64,000 bases of DNA from Methanococcus aeolicus Nankai-3 (GCF_000017185.1 NC_009635.1:746563-810562), one strand, 5' to 3'; counted from the first letter of the stretch, positions 29,701 to 39,835 are shown. Notes: generated by a model not told the origin, from the sequence alone. Numbers and translations are program-made.

Positions 29701-30954
29701 TTAAAATAATAGGAGAGGTTTGCTTAAATGCCTTCTTGCAGATACAGGCACTTCGTAAAACCCTTCAATTACATCTCTTTTTATTTCTATTAATTTTATG
29801 TCGTTATAAGGTATAGTTTTTTTACATTTATTGCATTTATATCCACTACCTTTTCCTTTTGATTTAAGTGTTCCCCCACATTCACATTTTTTGTCTTTAA
29901 TATATTGTTTAGCTAATTTTATTATTTTTATTTTTTCTATGTTTATCTCAAATGGACTATCTCTAACAGTTCCATATACTGCCACTAAATCCCCCATTTT
30001 TAAAGCCCTGATAATATTTCTAAATGATTTTGTTGGCTCATAAGCTATACAATTTATTGTACCAGTATGGTCTTTAATTTCAAATAATACAATATTTTTT
30101 ATATTTTTTGGATTGCTTGAAACTTCTCCATACACCCTAACTCCCGTATTGGCATAAATATCTTTAATTTTAAAATTCCGTAAATGAATGTCTGTTCCTT
30201 GGTTTGTTAAATATATTCTGTATTTATCTATTTCTTCACTATTTACCATGTTCATAGCTTCCAGTAATGTCTCTTTTTTAGTTCCCCTAATTCCATATAA
30301 TACGGGACATTTTGTATTTGGAGCTATTATTTGTTTATTTCCATCTACATTATTGTATGTGTATGGAATAGTTTTTTTATCCATTTCAACTACTGAATTA
30401 CTGTCTATTGTTCGTTTTGTTCCCCATTTTTCTTTTTTTCGGTATGTTAATAGCTCGTATGTAAATGGTGGATTTGATGCAATACTTCCCAGGGCCCCTA
30501 TAATTCCTAGACCTTTTTTGTAAATTATATACTCTGCCCCCACTTTGTCTAAAATTTCTTTTGTGTAATTTATATCTACAATGTCTTTTAAAACTTTTTT
30601 ATAATAATTGTTTAAAATTTCTTTATTTTTATTATAATTTTCTTCGCTTAAAAACACAATACCAGGATTTGTGCCTTCGCATTCAAAATCTGAATATTTT
30701 TCCACTAGGTTTATAACTGTTTCCTTTATATATTCTATGTCTCTGTTGGATAATGGAGCTCCATCATTTTTACCCAACACCCTTAAAGAAACTCCTCCAT
30801 TTCCACGAGTTTTATATTTAACCATAGGATTCATTCTTATAAGCTTTGGAATGTCCATTTTATATTTTTTTTCTAATTGTTCCATCAATAAAGTTCCTAT
30901 ATAGGTTGTGCAATATTTATCTCTGCTGTCTGTGTCGTCAATGCCTATAAACAT
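29701..30954 (-). CDS. tiaS: tRNA(Ile2) 2-agmatinylcytidine synthetase
   Basis: A 417-residue enzyme starting MFIGIDDTDSRDKYCTTYIG, the signature of TiaS, with KTRGNGGVSLRV and FEIKDHTGTINCIAYEP (OB-fold-like) and a C-terminal zinc ribbon CECGGTL...YKCNKCKK. It converts C34 of tRNA-Ile(CAU) to agmatidine so that the tRNA reads AUA, an essential step in archaea with an AT-rich genome. Start follows TTGGTGAGATT. One GGAGCTCC at 30755. Converges with the HTH-CBS gene. Confidence 0.95.
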   Translation of the reverse strand: MFIGIDDTDSRDKYCTTYIGTLLMEQLEKKYKMDIPKLIRMNPMVKYKTRGNGGVSLRVLGKNDGAPLSNRDIEYIKETVINLVEKYSDFECEGTNPGIVFLSEENYNKNKEILNNYYKKVLKDIVDINYTKEILDKVGAEYIIYKKGLGIIGALGSIASNPPFTYELLTYRKKEKWGTKRTIDSNSVVEMDKKTIPYTYNNVDGNKQIIAPNTKCPVLYGIRGTKKETLLEAMNMVNSEEIDKYRIYLTNQGTDIHLRNFKIKDIYANTGVRVYGEVSSNPKNIKNIVLFEIKDHTGTINCIAYEPTKSFRNIIRALKMGDLVAVYGTVRDSPFEINIEKIKIIKLAKQYIKDKKCECGGTLKSKGKGSGYKCNKCKKTIPYNDIKLIEIKRDVIEGFYEVPVSARRHLSKPLLLF

Positions 30955-31090
30955 AATCTCACCAAGTTAAAATAAATAATATAATGAATAATAGTGTAAA
31001 TAAAATACTAAATAACAATAACATAATAAAATAGTATATTACATATATATAATATATATTAAATTTTATACTCAATTTTAAAGGTAGATT

Positions 31091-32428
31091 ATGAAAACTA
31101 TTAGAAATAACAACATAGTAAGGCAAAATAAACAGGAAACTGCCAAAAACATAGCAAAAGTTAGAAATAAAAAATTAAAGAAATACAGGGAGCTCCGAAT
31201 AAATTCACTATTGGAGGAAATGCCATTAAATTTAAATTGCTATTTGCTTAATTTAAAAATAGATGGAGTCATGAAAAAATATCCTGAAGATTTTATAGTT
31301 GAAGAAATAACTCCAGAAGGGATAGTTTTGGAAGCTGGAAAAGACATAGGATTTAAAGAGGAAAATAAACATGATTGGAATGGTTCATTTATCCATTTTA
31401 CGATGGAAAAAATAAACTGGAATACTATGGACGCTATAAGGGAGTTGGCAAGAAGAACAAAAACTAAACGGAAAAATTTTGGTTTTGCTGGAACAAAAGA
31501 TAAATTTGCCTTAACTACTCAAAGAGTAGGCTGTTTTGGCATAAAACCAGAGAAACTTGAAGAGATAAAAAACTCCATCAAAGATATAACCATAAGAGAC
31601 ATTCAAAAAACAAACATAAAATTAAGAATGGGCCATTTATGGGGCAATAAATTTACAATAAAAATAAGATTAAATGAAACCGATAAATATTATAATGATA
31701 TTTCTAAATATGAAGAAATATTGAAAAATAAAAATTTAGACTATATTTTAAATTACTATGGAACTCAAAGATTTGGAACATTCCGACCCATTACGCATAT
31801 TGTGGGTAAATTTATATATAATCGGGATTTTGAAAGTGCTTTTTATACATACTGTGGAGCTCCAATAAATGAAACAGGCGTTGTAAAGGAAGCTCGAGAG
31901 ATGGTAGATAATGGAGAATTTGAGAAGGCTTTAAAATTATTCCCTAAAAAAAGTTATTATAATGAAATAAAAATGATAAGACACTACATTAAAACAGGGA
32001 ATTATAAAGAATGTTTTAAAGTATTACCTCCACAATTAAGTAGTATGTTTGTAAATGCATATCAATCATATTTATTCAATGAAATGATAAATATTAGACA
32101 TAGGGATTATTCATTTGATATTCTTGATGGAGATGTGGTGGAGGAGGGAGCTCCCACAGGGAATATACTTGGTAGTGATACAATATTAAGTGATGGAATT
32201 CAAGGAGATATTGAAAAATATATTATTGAAAAAGAAAATCTTGATTTAAAAAAGTTTAAAATTGAAGATTATGGAAACTTCCCTGGAACTCGCCGAAAAT
32301 TAATCACAAAAATTTATGATTTTGAAAGTTCAATAGATAAAGACAATAATATAATCTCCATATCATTTAAAATGGAGCGAGGAAATTATGCTACGGTTGT
32401 ATTGAGAGAAATCATATCTGAGATTTAA
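31091..32428 (+). CDS. truD: tRNA pseudouridine synthase D
   Basis: A 445-residue TruD family protein: KNFGFAGTKDKFALTTQRV holds the catalytic Asp (about residue 137), and NYYGTQRFG and NAYQSYLFNEM are further TruD motifs. It makes pseudouridine in tRNA (position 13 in bacteria). The length is usual for archaeal TruD, including the inserted domain. Four GGAGCTCC sites lie in or just past the gene (31189, 31856, 32147, 32444). RBS AAAGGTAGATT. Divergent from tiaS. Confidence 0.94.
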   Translation: MKTIRNNNIVRQNKQETAKNIAKVRNKKLKKYRELRINSLLEEMPLNLNCYLLNLKIDGVMKKYPEDFIVEEITPEGIVLEAGKDIGFKEENKHDWNGSFIHFTMEKINWNTMDAIRELARRTKTKRKNFGFAGTKDKFALTTQRVGCFGIKPEKLEEIKNSIKDITIRDIQKTNIKLRMGHLWGNKFTIKIRLNETDKYYNDISKYEEILKNKNLDYILNYYGTQRFGTFRPITHIVGKFIYNRDFESAFYTYCGAPINETGVVKEAREMVDNGEFEKALKLFPKKSYYNEIKMIRHYIKTGNYKECFKVLPPQLSSMFVNAYQSYLFNEMINIRHRDYSFDILDGDVVEEGAPTGNILGSDTILSDGIQGDIEKYIIEKENLDLKKFKIEDYGNFPGTRRKLITKIYDFESSIDKDNNIISISFKMERGNYATVVLREIISEI

Positions 32429-32546
32429 ATGGAGAGTGAAAAGGGAGCTCCCCTATAATGCACCATATAATTTAAAATTAAAAAATAATATATATTTTTC
32501 AGTATATGGCTAACGCCACCCTGTTTTTAAAAATGTTAAAATTTCT

Positions 32547-32633
32547 AAATTTTCCTTTGGAAAATTTATACAATCCGTCCGGGATTCAATAATCTCTGAT
32601 TATTGCATATCGTAAAAATTCCGAAGGAATTTT
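32547..32633. repeat. Three mini-hairpins after truD
   Basis: AAATTTTCC/GGAAAATTT (32547-32567), CAATAATC tct GATTATTG (32588-32606) and AAAATTCC gaa GGAATTTT (32615-32633), joined by a tccgggatt and gcatatcgta linker that also occurs inside the elements at 48633 and 53520. No element ends are present here. They lie between the convergent truD and eS1 genes. Confidence 0.65.
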
Positions 32634-32661
32634 AAGAAATAATAAAAAAATAATAAATAAA

Positions 32662-33351
32662 TTATTCAGTTTGTGTTTCAACAACTTCCTTTTTTACTTC
32701 TTCCTTTACCTCTGTTTCAGCAGGTGCTTCAACAACAGGAGTTGCAGATTTACCAAATTCCATTACTTCGGATTTGTATATTTCTACTCTTTTCATAGGC
32801 ATTATTCTTTTACAGGTTGCATATATTTTTGAACCTAATCCGCCCAACAACATAGCTTGAACAAATTCTGGGAATGTTGAGTTTCTAGCCATATTTACAA
32901 TGATTTGTTCCATTTTCTTTCTTATGTCTGTTTTATGGTGGTCTCTTGCTCTAACAGCAGTTAAAACCATAGCTTTAACTCTTATTTTATATCCATCTTT
33001 TGTTCTAATATCTGTTATTGTAACTATTTTACTTCTTCTTCTTCTAACTAATGACTTTAAATACTCTCTTGTAGTGTTATGTCCTACAAATTGTGTTGTT
33101 GCATTATTTCCAGCAACACCATCTACTTTGAAGTATAACCTAACCATATGTTTTGAGTGGTCATTTGTTAAATCTTTTAAACTGGTCTCTGTAACTCTAC
33201 CCAATAAATTAGATGGGTCATTTGCTGGAGTTGTTCCAAGTAAATCGCCACCAAATGATTGAGGGGTTCTTATTTCATACCATGATTTAGTTTTCCAAGT
33301 ATCTCTGGCTACTCTTCTCCCTTTACCAGACCTTGCTTTCATTCTTGCCAT
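32662..33351 (-). CDS. rps3ae: Ribosomal protein eS1 (S3Ae)
   Basis: A 229-residue protein with the eS1/S3Ae signature: KGRRVARDTWKTKSWYEIRTP, TSLKDLTNDHSKH and a KIVTITDIRTKDGYKIRVKA segment. Part of the small ribosomal subunit near the mRNA exit. The C-terminus has an acidic, Val/Glu-rich tail (about 200-229). RBS GAGGTGCAATT. It converges with truD. Codon use is like other ribosomal genes in the window. Confidence 0.95.
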   Translation of the reverse strand: MARMKARSGKGRRVARDTWKTKSWYEIRTPQSFGGDLLGTTPANDPSNLLGRVTETSLKDLTNDHSKHMVRLYFKVDGVAGNNATTQFVGHNTTREYLKSLVRRRRSKIVTITDIRTKDGYKIRVKAMVLTAVRARDHHKTDIRKKMEQIIVNMARNSTFPEFVQAMLLGGLGSKIYATCKRIMPMKRVEIYKSEVMEFGKSATPVVEAPAETEVKEEVKKEVVETQTE

Positions 33352-33402
33352 AATTGCACCTCATAAGGTATTCTATTCACTAATAATGATAATAATAAGG
33401 AA

Positions 33403-34005
33403 TTATACAATATTTTCAGTCAAATCTTCAAAATCCCTAAGTGGTTTTGCTGAGTCGGAATATATTCGCTTTATTTTTATTGCGAGTTCCCGCTTAAAAG
33501 TTCCTTTTTCGGTTTTTATTTTCTTTATCCTGAAAAATAACCTTCCAACCCGATACAGTGTTTTATTGTCAAACACATAATCATTGGGGACTAAAACGCT
33601 AACCGAATGAGTAGTGACCCCATCATTTATTGATATTCCTACTTTTTTAGGGATATTTAGAGATTTAACCCATAGGGTTGTTATTTCCTCTACTTTTGAA
33701 GAGGAAACTCGTTTTGTGGTATCAATACCCGTGATTTCAACATCCTCATCATAAACTACGAGCCTATCGCCTATTTTTAAATTTTCATCAGTCGGCAATT
33801 GAATAGTTTTTTTTTCGGATTCTCCATATCTACTTATAATAACATGAATATCCTTTAATTTTATTCGCTCTTCGATATGGTGGACATGCCCACAATCTAA
33901 ACATCTTACAGTTATTTTAAAATGTTTTTTAGATTCTTCCCGTTTTAATTCAACATGGGGCGTTACATCATCACATATTGGGCATTGAAGTAATATATCA
34001 TCCAT
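33403..34005 (-). CDS. HVO_0476-type zinc finger protein
   Basis: A 200-residue protein with an N-terminal zinc finger: LLQCPICDDVTPHVEL and VRCLDCGHVHHIEE (two CxxC knuckles, about residues 8-42), followed by a beta-rich domain. This fits the archaeal HVO_0476 family of unknown function, often near translation genes. It is 50 bp downstream of the uS2 gene and in the same direction, so an operon with uS2 is likely. RBS AGTGATTAAAA. Confidence 0.82.
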   Translation of the reverse strand: MDDILLQCPICDDVTPHVELKREESKKHFKITVRCLDCGHVHHIEERIKLKDIHVIISRYGESEKKTIQLPTDENLKIGDRLVVYDEDVEITGIDTTKRVSSSKVEEITTLWVKSLNIPKKVGISINDGVTTHSVSVLVPNDYVFDNKTLYRVGRLFFRIKKIKTEKGTFKRELAIKIKRIYSDSAKPLRDFEDLTENIV

Positions 34006-34055
34006 TTTTAATCACTAATATAATAATCTATATCGCAGTCATATTTATTGATTAT

Positions 34056-34718
34056 TTATCTTCTTTTTCCCCATCTTCTTCCTCTTTGGAATTGCTGAGG
34101 TTTAACTTTAACTTTAACACTCATTGCTTTTTCCAAAAATTCTTCGTAGGTGAATGGAACATCTTCCCCAATTAATCCTCTGTTTTTCATATATTCTCTT
34201 GCTATAAGATAATATACTAATGAAACAGATTTTCTACCTTTGTTGTTTGTAGGTATTATGAAATCGATAAATGAAGTTAAATGCTCTGTGTCACACATTC
34301 CTACAATAGGTATTCCAATTTCTATTGCTTCTTTTAATGCCTGTCTGTCTATTCTTGGGTCACTTAAAAACAAAACTTCTGGTTCAAGGAATTTTCTTGA
34401 TGAAGGGTTGGTAAGTGTTCCAGGAACAAACCTTCCAGCTGCTGTGGTTATTCCTGTTGTTTGACCAAATTTCTTTAAAGGACCTACTGAATAGATTCTT
34501 CTTGAAACTGCCAATATTTCTTCTGGTTCGTATTTTGACAAAAATTTAGCTGCTAATCCTATTCTTTCGTCTGTTTTTCTAACATCCAAAACATAGAGAC
34601 CGTCTGCTCTTACCCTATATATGAATCTTTTCATATCTTCTGTCTTTTGCTGGGTTCCGATATGGATTCCAGACGCCAAGTATGTATCTAATGTTGTTAA
34701 TAGATTATCATCTGCCAT
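34056..34718 (-). CDS. rps2: Ribosomal protein uS2
   Basis: A 220-residue protein: [16 protein letters not shown] at the N-terminus, [14 protein letters not shown], and [18 protein letters not shown] are uS2 signatures. It belongs to the small subunit. The gene starts at an ATG after GGAGGAATACG, a strong ribosome site. It heads the pair with the HVO_0476-like gene. A TATA box sits about 80 bp upstream. Confidence 0.96.
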
Positions 34719-35110
34719 TCGTATTCCTCCAAAAAAGTGGTTTTACGGCTTAAAAACAAAAGCCTTATAGTATATCGTATTCTTATTTTGTTTGTAGATA
34801 TATATTTTATTGCATTATGCAAAGCTTTAAACTATTTAAAAAAGTTAAACAATAGTGTAATATTATATGTAGTATATATAGTTTTCCAATAAATAATAAA
34901 AAGCTTCTGAACATACCCTATATATATGATGGTAAATAATATATATTTTAAATTAATTTAAAATAACCTATTATGAAATACTGATTTATTTTTAGTATTG
35001 TTGTTTTTAATTATGATTATATAATTTTATGAATATTGTATGGATATTATAATATTATTAATATTATAAATTCATTGTATCTATATAATTATTATATTTT
35101 GGTGATTTTT
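34719..35110. other. Divergent promoter region between rps2 and nop5
   Basis: About 390 bp without a gene. It has a TATA-like box for rps2 (34797-34809 on the minus strand), a motif aagcttctgaacatacccta (34911-34930) and further AT boxes near 34921-34950 and 35080-35098 upstream of nop5. Confidence 0.55.
34797..34809 (-). promoter_or_regulatory. TATA box candidate for rps2
   Basis: On the minus strand aaaatatatatct, about 80 bp upstream of the uS2 start codon, leaving an expected leader of about 55 bases with the GGAGG site near its end. Confidence 0.5.
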
Positions 35111-36592
35111 ATGATAAATTTAACATTTACAATATTTGGAGCATTTGCCACGGAAAAAGATGGCGAAATTAATTCAATCGATGATATTGATTATTATAAA
35201 ATATTTGATAACAATAACAGGATTAAAATATCATATGATTTGAAAAATGGAGATTATACAATAATCGAAGAATTAAAAGAACAGTGGAATTTGGAAACCG
35301 ACGATATAAAAGTAGAATTAGCCGGAAATACACCCCTACCAATTGGAATTTTTGTAAGACGAAATTTATATGAAATTGGATTAAAATATGGAGAAGGATT
35401 ATTCAACAACTATGAAGAATTTTTGGAAAAAATGAATTTATGGAGCTCCGAACTTACAAAAATGAACATGAAACAATCAGCAGGAGAAAGGGATAAATTA
35501 ATTATTCAAACAGTAAGTGCCTTAGACGATTTGGACGAATCATTGAACCTATTTTCCGAAAGATTTAGAGAGTGGTATTCATTATATTTCCCTGAAATGG
35601 ATAATTTAATAAAAAAACATGAATTATATGTAAGCACAGCTTATGAATACACAGAACGGGAAAATTACACCAGAACAAGATTAAAAAAATCCATGCCTTC
35701 GAATCTTGCTAGAACGCTATCCACCGTATCAAAACAGTCAATGGGAGCAGATTTATCTGAAACCGATATAATGACCATAAAAATGTTTGCAGGACAGATA
35801 AAATCTATGTATGAATTTAGAGAAGAATTAATAAACTATTTAAATGAATTGATGGAGGAAATAGCACCAAGTTTGACAAAAGTTGCAGGGGCCTCATTGG
35901 GTGCAAGATTAATAAGTTTAACTGGTGGCATAGATAGATTATCAAAACTACCTGCATCTGCAATACAAGTGATGGGGGCAGAAAAAGCACTATTTGCTCA
36001 TTTAAGAGAAAGAGCTTTGCCGCCAAAGCATGGTGTAATATTCCAACACAGTTTATTACAGGGAGCTCCTTGGTGGGTAGCCGGTAAAGTAGCCAGGGCA
36101 ATAGCTAACAAATTGGCAATTGCTGTTAGAGCTGATGTTTATGGAAATTACATCGGAGATATGTTATTGGAAGATTTAACTAAAAAAGTAGAATCTATTA
36201 AGGAAAGAAATCCAGAAGCTAAAAAAAGAAGAAGAAAACCAGTAGATAGGAGAGATGATAGGGGTAGAGGAGATAAAAGAGATGATAGGGGTAGAGGAGA
36301 TAAAAGAGATGATAGAAGAGGAGGGGATAGAAGAGGAAAAGATGATAAAGGTAGAGGGGATAGAAAAGGAAGAGATAAAAAAGATAGAGGAGATAAAAGA
36401 GAAGATAGAAGGGGAGGGGAACGAAAGAGAACAGATAAAAGAGAAGATAGAAGGGGAAAAGGTAGTAAAGAATCCAAACCTAAAAAAGAATATAAAGAAA
36501 AAACTAAAAACACTTCCGAAAAAAAAGATAAAAAAGATAAAAAAGTTAAAACTGAAAGAAAAATCATAGGCAAAACTTCATCAAAATATTAA
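35111..36592 (+). CDS. nop5: Nop5/Nop56-like C/D RNP protein
   Basis: A protein of about 493 residues: Nop domain (SLTKVAGASLGARLISLTGG, then MGAEKALFAHL and HGVIFQHSLLQGAPWW) after an N-terminal fibrillarin-binding and coiled-coil part. It is the scaffold of C/D box sRNPs that guide 2'-O-methylation, with fibrillarin (next gene) and L7Ae. The C-terminal 120 residues are a very basic tail with short repeats (DDRGRGDKR, EDRRGG and similar). Start is the ATG at 35111 after GGTGATTTTT; the upstream extension in frame lacks a site. Contains GGAGCTCC at 35442 and 36062. Confidence 0.94.
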   Translation: MINLTFTIFGAFATEKDGEINSIDDIDYYKIFDNNNRIKISYDLKNGDYTIIEELKEQWNLETDDIKVELAGNTPLPIGIFVRRNLYEIGLKYGEGLFNNYEEFLEKMNLWSSELTKMNMKQSAGERDKLIIQTVSALDDLDESLNLFSERFREWYSLYFPEMDNLIKKHELYVSTAYEYTERENYTRTRLKKSMPSNLARTLSTVSKQSMGADLSETDIMTIKMFAGQIKSMYEFREELINYLNELMEEIAPSLTKVAGASLGARLISLTGGIDRLSKLPASAIQVMGAEKALFAHLRERALPPKHGVIFQHSLLQGAPWWVAGKVARAIANKLAIAVRADVYGNYIGDMLLEDLTKKVESIKERNPEAKKRRRKPVDRRDDRGRGDKRDDRGRGDKRDDRRGGDRRGKDDKGRGDRKGRDKKDRGDKREDRRGGERKRTDKREDRRGKGSKESKPKKEYKEKTKNTSEKKDKKDKKVKTERKIIGKTSSKY

Positions 36593-36621
36593 TAAATTTA
36601 CATAACTTAGAGGTTAAAAAA

Positions 36622-37317
36622 ATGGAAAAAGTAAAACTTAAAGAAATATTTAATAATATTTATGAATTAAAGTCAGATGATGGATTGAAAAGAATAGCCA
36701 CAAAATCGTTGGTCCCGTCAAAAAGAATATACGGGGAAAAATTAATTACTGGCGAAGATAATTTAGAATATAGAATATGGAACCCAAATAGAAGTAAATT
36801 GGGTGCTGCAATAGTAAATGGATTAAAAACAATGCCAATAAAAAAAGGCTCAAAAGTGCTGTATTTGGGAGTATCCGCAGGAACAACACCATCGCATGTT
36901 GCAGATATAACCGAAAATTCCCCAGTTTACTCAGTAGAATTTGCACCGAGAATTATGAGAGAATTTTTAGATGTCTCCAAAGATAGAAAAAATTTAATCC
37001 CAATACTTGGAGATGCTACAAACCCAGTTGAATATTCAAATGTAGTTGAGGAAGTTGATGTGATTTTTGAAGATGTAGCACAACCAAAACAGGCCGAAAT
37101 TCTTGTAAATAATGCAAAATGGTTTTTAAAAGAGGGCGGCTATGGAATGATTTCAATTAAAGCGAGAAGTGTTGATGTACTAAGAAACCCCAAAGAAATA
37201 TTTGAAGAACAAAAACAAATATTAATAGAAGGGGGTTTTGAAATAGTAGATGAAGTGAATATTGAGCCTTTTGAAAAAGACCATATATTATTTGTTGGGA
37301 TTTGGAATAAACAATAA
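36622..37317 (+). CDS. flpA: Fibrillarin-like rRNA/tRNA 2'-O-methyltransferase
   Basis: A 231-residue SAM methyltransferase: KVLYLGVSAGTTPSHVADI (SAM motif I), YSVEFAPRIMRE and DVIFEDVAQPKQAEI are fibrillarin signatures, with the archaeal N-terminus. It is the catalytic subunit of C/D RNPs. It follows nop5 by 29 bp in the same direction, the usual archaeal operon. Start after AGAGGTTAAAAAA. Confidence 0.96.
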   Translation: MEKVKLKEIFNNIYELKSDDGLKRIATKSLVPSKRIYGEKLITGEDNLEYRIWNPNRSKLGAAIVNGLKTMPIKKGSKVLYLGVSAGTTPSHVADITENSPVYSVEFAPRIMREFLDVSKDRKNLIPILGDATNPVEYSNVVEEVDVIFEDVAQPKQAEILVNNAKWFLKEGGYGMISIKARSVDVLRNPKEIFEEQKQILIEGGFEIVDEVNIEPFEKDHILFVGIWNKQ

Positions 37318-37378
37318 ATTTTAAGCAAATGTTCGCCGATTTACCCCCCCTATTTTTTTAAATATTTTTGGTGATATA

Positions 37379-38812
37379 ATGAACAATAATTTAAATCCTA
37401 AAAAAATAATTGAAATGGATAAAAAATTTGTATGGCATCCATATACCCAAATGAAAGAATACAACCAAAACCCCAATAATATAATAATTGAAAGAGGTGA
37501 AGGAAATTATTTAATAGATATACGAAATAAAAAATATCTTGATGCTGTTTCTTCTATTTGGTGTAATTTATTAGGACATAGTGAAAAAAGAATAATAAAT
37601 GCAATTAAAGAACAGGCAGATAAAATATGCCATTCCACATTATTGGGTTGTGGAAATGTTCCATCAACAATATTGGCGGAAAAGGTAATTAATATTACTC
37701 CCCCGCATTTGAAAAAAGTATTTTATTCAGAAGATGGGTCGGAAGCTGTTGAAATAGCTGTAAAAATGGCTTTTGAATATTGTCAATTGAAAGATAGTAA
37801 AAATAATAAAGATAATAATAACAATAACCAAACAGCACAACCTCAAAGGACAAAATTTGTTTCTGTAAAAGAGGGATACCACGGGGACACAATTGGAACA
37901 ATGAGTGTAGGGGGGAGCTCCACATTTCACGGTATGTTTAAACCGTTGTTGTTTAATGGATATTTTGCAAATACTCCTTATTGTTATAGATGCCAATATC
38001 ATAATTTTAAAGATACAGACGATAGAAACAAATGCGGTTGTGAAATGGACTGTTTAAAGGAAATGTTAAATTTAATAGAATCCCACAAAGAAGAACTATT
38101 TTGCGTAATTCTTGAAGCTGGAGTTATGGGCTCAGCAGGTATAATTCCATATCCAGATGGATATATCGAAAAAGTTGCAGAGCTCTGCAAAAAACACAAT
38201 ATTATATTAATATTAGATGAAGTTGCCACATATGGGAGACTTGGAAAATATTTATTTTCAGACAATGAAACCCTTAAAAAATTAAATAAACCAGATATAA
38301 TATGTATAGGAAAAGGAATAACTGGCGGTTATTTACCATTAGCTTTAACAATTACAACGGAAGAAATATATAATGAATTTTTAGGGGATTTTAAAGACTG
38401 TGTGCAATTTTTCCACGGGCATACCTATACAGGAAATCAACTATTATGCGCCTCTGCAATTGCTACCCTTGATGTATTGGAAGATGACAAAATATTTGAA
38501 AATACAAAGGATAAAATAAAATACCTCCATAATTCAATGGACAAATTAAAAGAACTGAATAATGTTGGAGATATTAGGAAAAAAGGATTTATGATAGGTA
38601 TAGAACTTGTAAAAGACAAAGAAACAAAAGAGCCATTCCCATATGAATTTAAAGCAGGATATAAAGTCGCAGATAAATTACTTGAAAAAGGAATATATAT
38701 GAGACCAATATTTAACACAATTATAATAGTCCCCCCTTTAACCATAACCGCCGAAGAAATATCATTTTTGGTTGATGGATTATATAATTCAATTAAAGAA
38801 ATTTTTGAATAA
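37379..38812 (+). CDS. bioA: Adenosylmethionine-8-amino-7-oxononanoate aminotransferase
   Basis: A 477-residue class III aminotransferase: FVWHPYTQMKEY at the N-terminus is the BioA signature, with YHGDTIGTMSVGG, LDEVATYGRLG (PLP-interacting Asp) and CIGKGITGGYLPL with the PLP lysine. It makes 7,8-diaminopelargonic acid for biotin. No other bio gene is adjacent. A short Lys/Asn-rich linker (about residues 139-150) is inserted. GGAGCTCC at 37914. RBS GGTGATATA. Confidence 0.92.
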   Translation: MNNNLNPKKIIEMDKKFVWHPYTQMKEYNQNPNNIIIERGEGNYLIDIRNKKYLDAVSSIWCNLLGHSEKRIINAIKEQADKICHSTLLGCGNVPSTILAEKVINITPPHLKKVFYSEDGSEAVEIAVKMAFEYCQLKDSKNNKDNNNNNQTAQPQRTKFVSVKEGYHGDTIGTMSVGGSSTFHGMFKPLLFNGYFANTPYCYRCQYHNFKDTDDRNKCGCEMDCLKEMLNLIESHKEELFCVILEAGVMGSAGIIPYPDGYIEKVAELCKKHNIILILDEVATYGRLGKYLFSDNETLKKLNKPDIICIGKGITGGYLPLALTITTEEIYNEFLGDFKDCVQFFHGHTYTGNQLLCASAIATLDVLEDDKIFENTKDKIKYLHNSMDKLKELNNVGDIRKKGFMIGIELVKDKETKEPFPYEFKAGYKVADKLLEKGIYMRPIFNTIIIVPPLTITAEEISFLVDGLYNSIKEIFE

Positions 38813-38876
38813 TATTTTTTTATTCATATCTTAACATACCATAATTATAAATAACAATTTAATACCATAAAATATT

Positions 38877-39428
38877 ATGAAAGAATTATATCGACAGCTA
38901 ATTCATTTAATATTTGGTTTAATAATAGCATTTGCAGTACTATGTTTTGGAAAAATAATAATATATCCATTATTTATTATATTATTTATTGGAATATTTT
39001 TATATTTTTATTTAAAAAATAACTACCTTATTATAATCTCGGAGCTCCATGAAATTTGTAGTAGAAATAATGAAAATGGAAGGGGGGCCATATTATTTAT
39101 AATTGGATTATTAATTATGTTAATCATAATACCAGATATTAAAATAATATTTTATTCTATTCTTGTGCTTGCAGTGGGGGATTCCTTAGCCACAATAGTA
39201 GGAATTAACGGAAAATTAAAAATAAAATATTTTAAAAAAACCGTAGAAGGATTTTTGGCGTTTTTTATTTCCTCTTCATTGATATTATATTATGGATTTG
39301 GAACTGTTGGAATAGTTATGGCATTTATTGGTGCCTTTATGGAGTTAATAAGCGAAAAAATTAAAATAGATGATAACCTATTATTGCCTGTTGGTATTGC
39401 CATTATGTTAGAATTAATAAAACATTAA
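38877..39428 (+). CDS. Polyprenol/diacylglycerol kinase-like membrane protein
   Basis: A 183-residue membrane protein with six or so helices and the SEC59/dolichol kinase signature AVGDSLATIVG near residue 100 followed by KKTVEGFLAFF. Members use CTP to phosphorylate polyprenol or similar lipids, supplying the carrier for glycosylation or lipid synthesis. No clear ribosome site precedes the ATG, so it may be leaderless. One GGAGCTCC near the centre (39041). Confidence 0.8.
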   Translation: MKELYRQLIHLIFGLIIAFAVLCFGKIIIYPLFIILFIGIFLYFYLKNNYLIIISELHEICSRNNENGRGAILFIIGLLIMLIIIPDIKIIFYSILVLAVGDSLATIVGINGKLKIKYFKKTVEGFLAFFISSSLILYYGFGTVGIVMAFIGAFMELISEKIKIDDNLLLPVGIAIMLELIKH

Positions 39429-39532
39429 ATAAAATATATGATATGTTTTAGAACATCATTATTTAACATAAAATTATCCTATAAAAAGACATACTTTCCG
39501 AACAGACTATAAAAAAGTGAAAATGAGATATT

Positions 39533-39718
39533 ATGAATATACAACTTAAATTAAAAACATTATACTGTATTGGGGCCATTCAATTTATGTTATTTCTACT
39601 TGCCATATATACTGGAAGATATTTGGTGGGTGCATGTATATTCCCATATTATCCTGTGTTCGTAATTTCAAAGCTTAAAAAAAGACAAAAATTTGAAAAT
39701 CTTGAAAAATTGATGTAA
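39533..39718 (+). CDS. Small membrane protein
   Basis: A 61-residue protein with one or two hydrophobic stretches (about 8-28 and 32-48) and a basic end KLKKRQKFENLEKL. GAGATATT before the ATG is a plausible ribosome site. No family recognised. The hydrophobic composition suggests a membrane location. It could be associated with the lipid kinase-like gene 104 bp upstream. Confidence 0.5.
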   Translation: MNIQLKLKTLYCIGAIQFMLFLLAIYTGRYLVGACIFPYYPVFVISKLKKRQKFENLEKLM

Positions 39719-39790
39719 AATGTTTGTAGTAAATAATTTATCTTTATAATAATATTGAAAGGAGGCATAATATATTACAATAATCCAAAT

Positions 39791-39809
39791 AAAAACTCTT
39801 CGAGTTTTT
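39791..39809. repeat. Mini-hairpin AAAAACTC/GAGTTTTT
   Basis: A short inverted repeat of the AAAA-stem-TTTT class between the convergent genes ending at 39718 and 39836, a position that would suit a terminator on both strands. Confidence 0.6.
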
Positions 39810-39835
39810 ATAATATATAAATATAAATATAAATA

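Noticed and set aside
36148-36573. Long antisense frame over the Nop5 tail rich in Leu/Ser
   Set aside because: It is the mirror of the basic purine-rich repeat tail of nop5, with no ribosome site; composition alone opens it.
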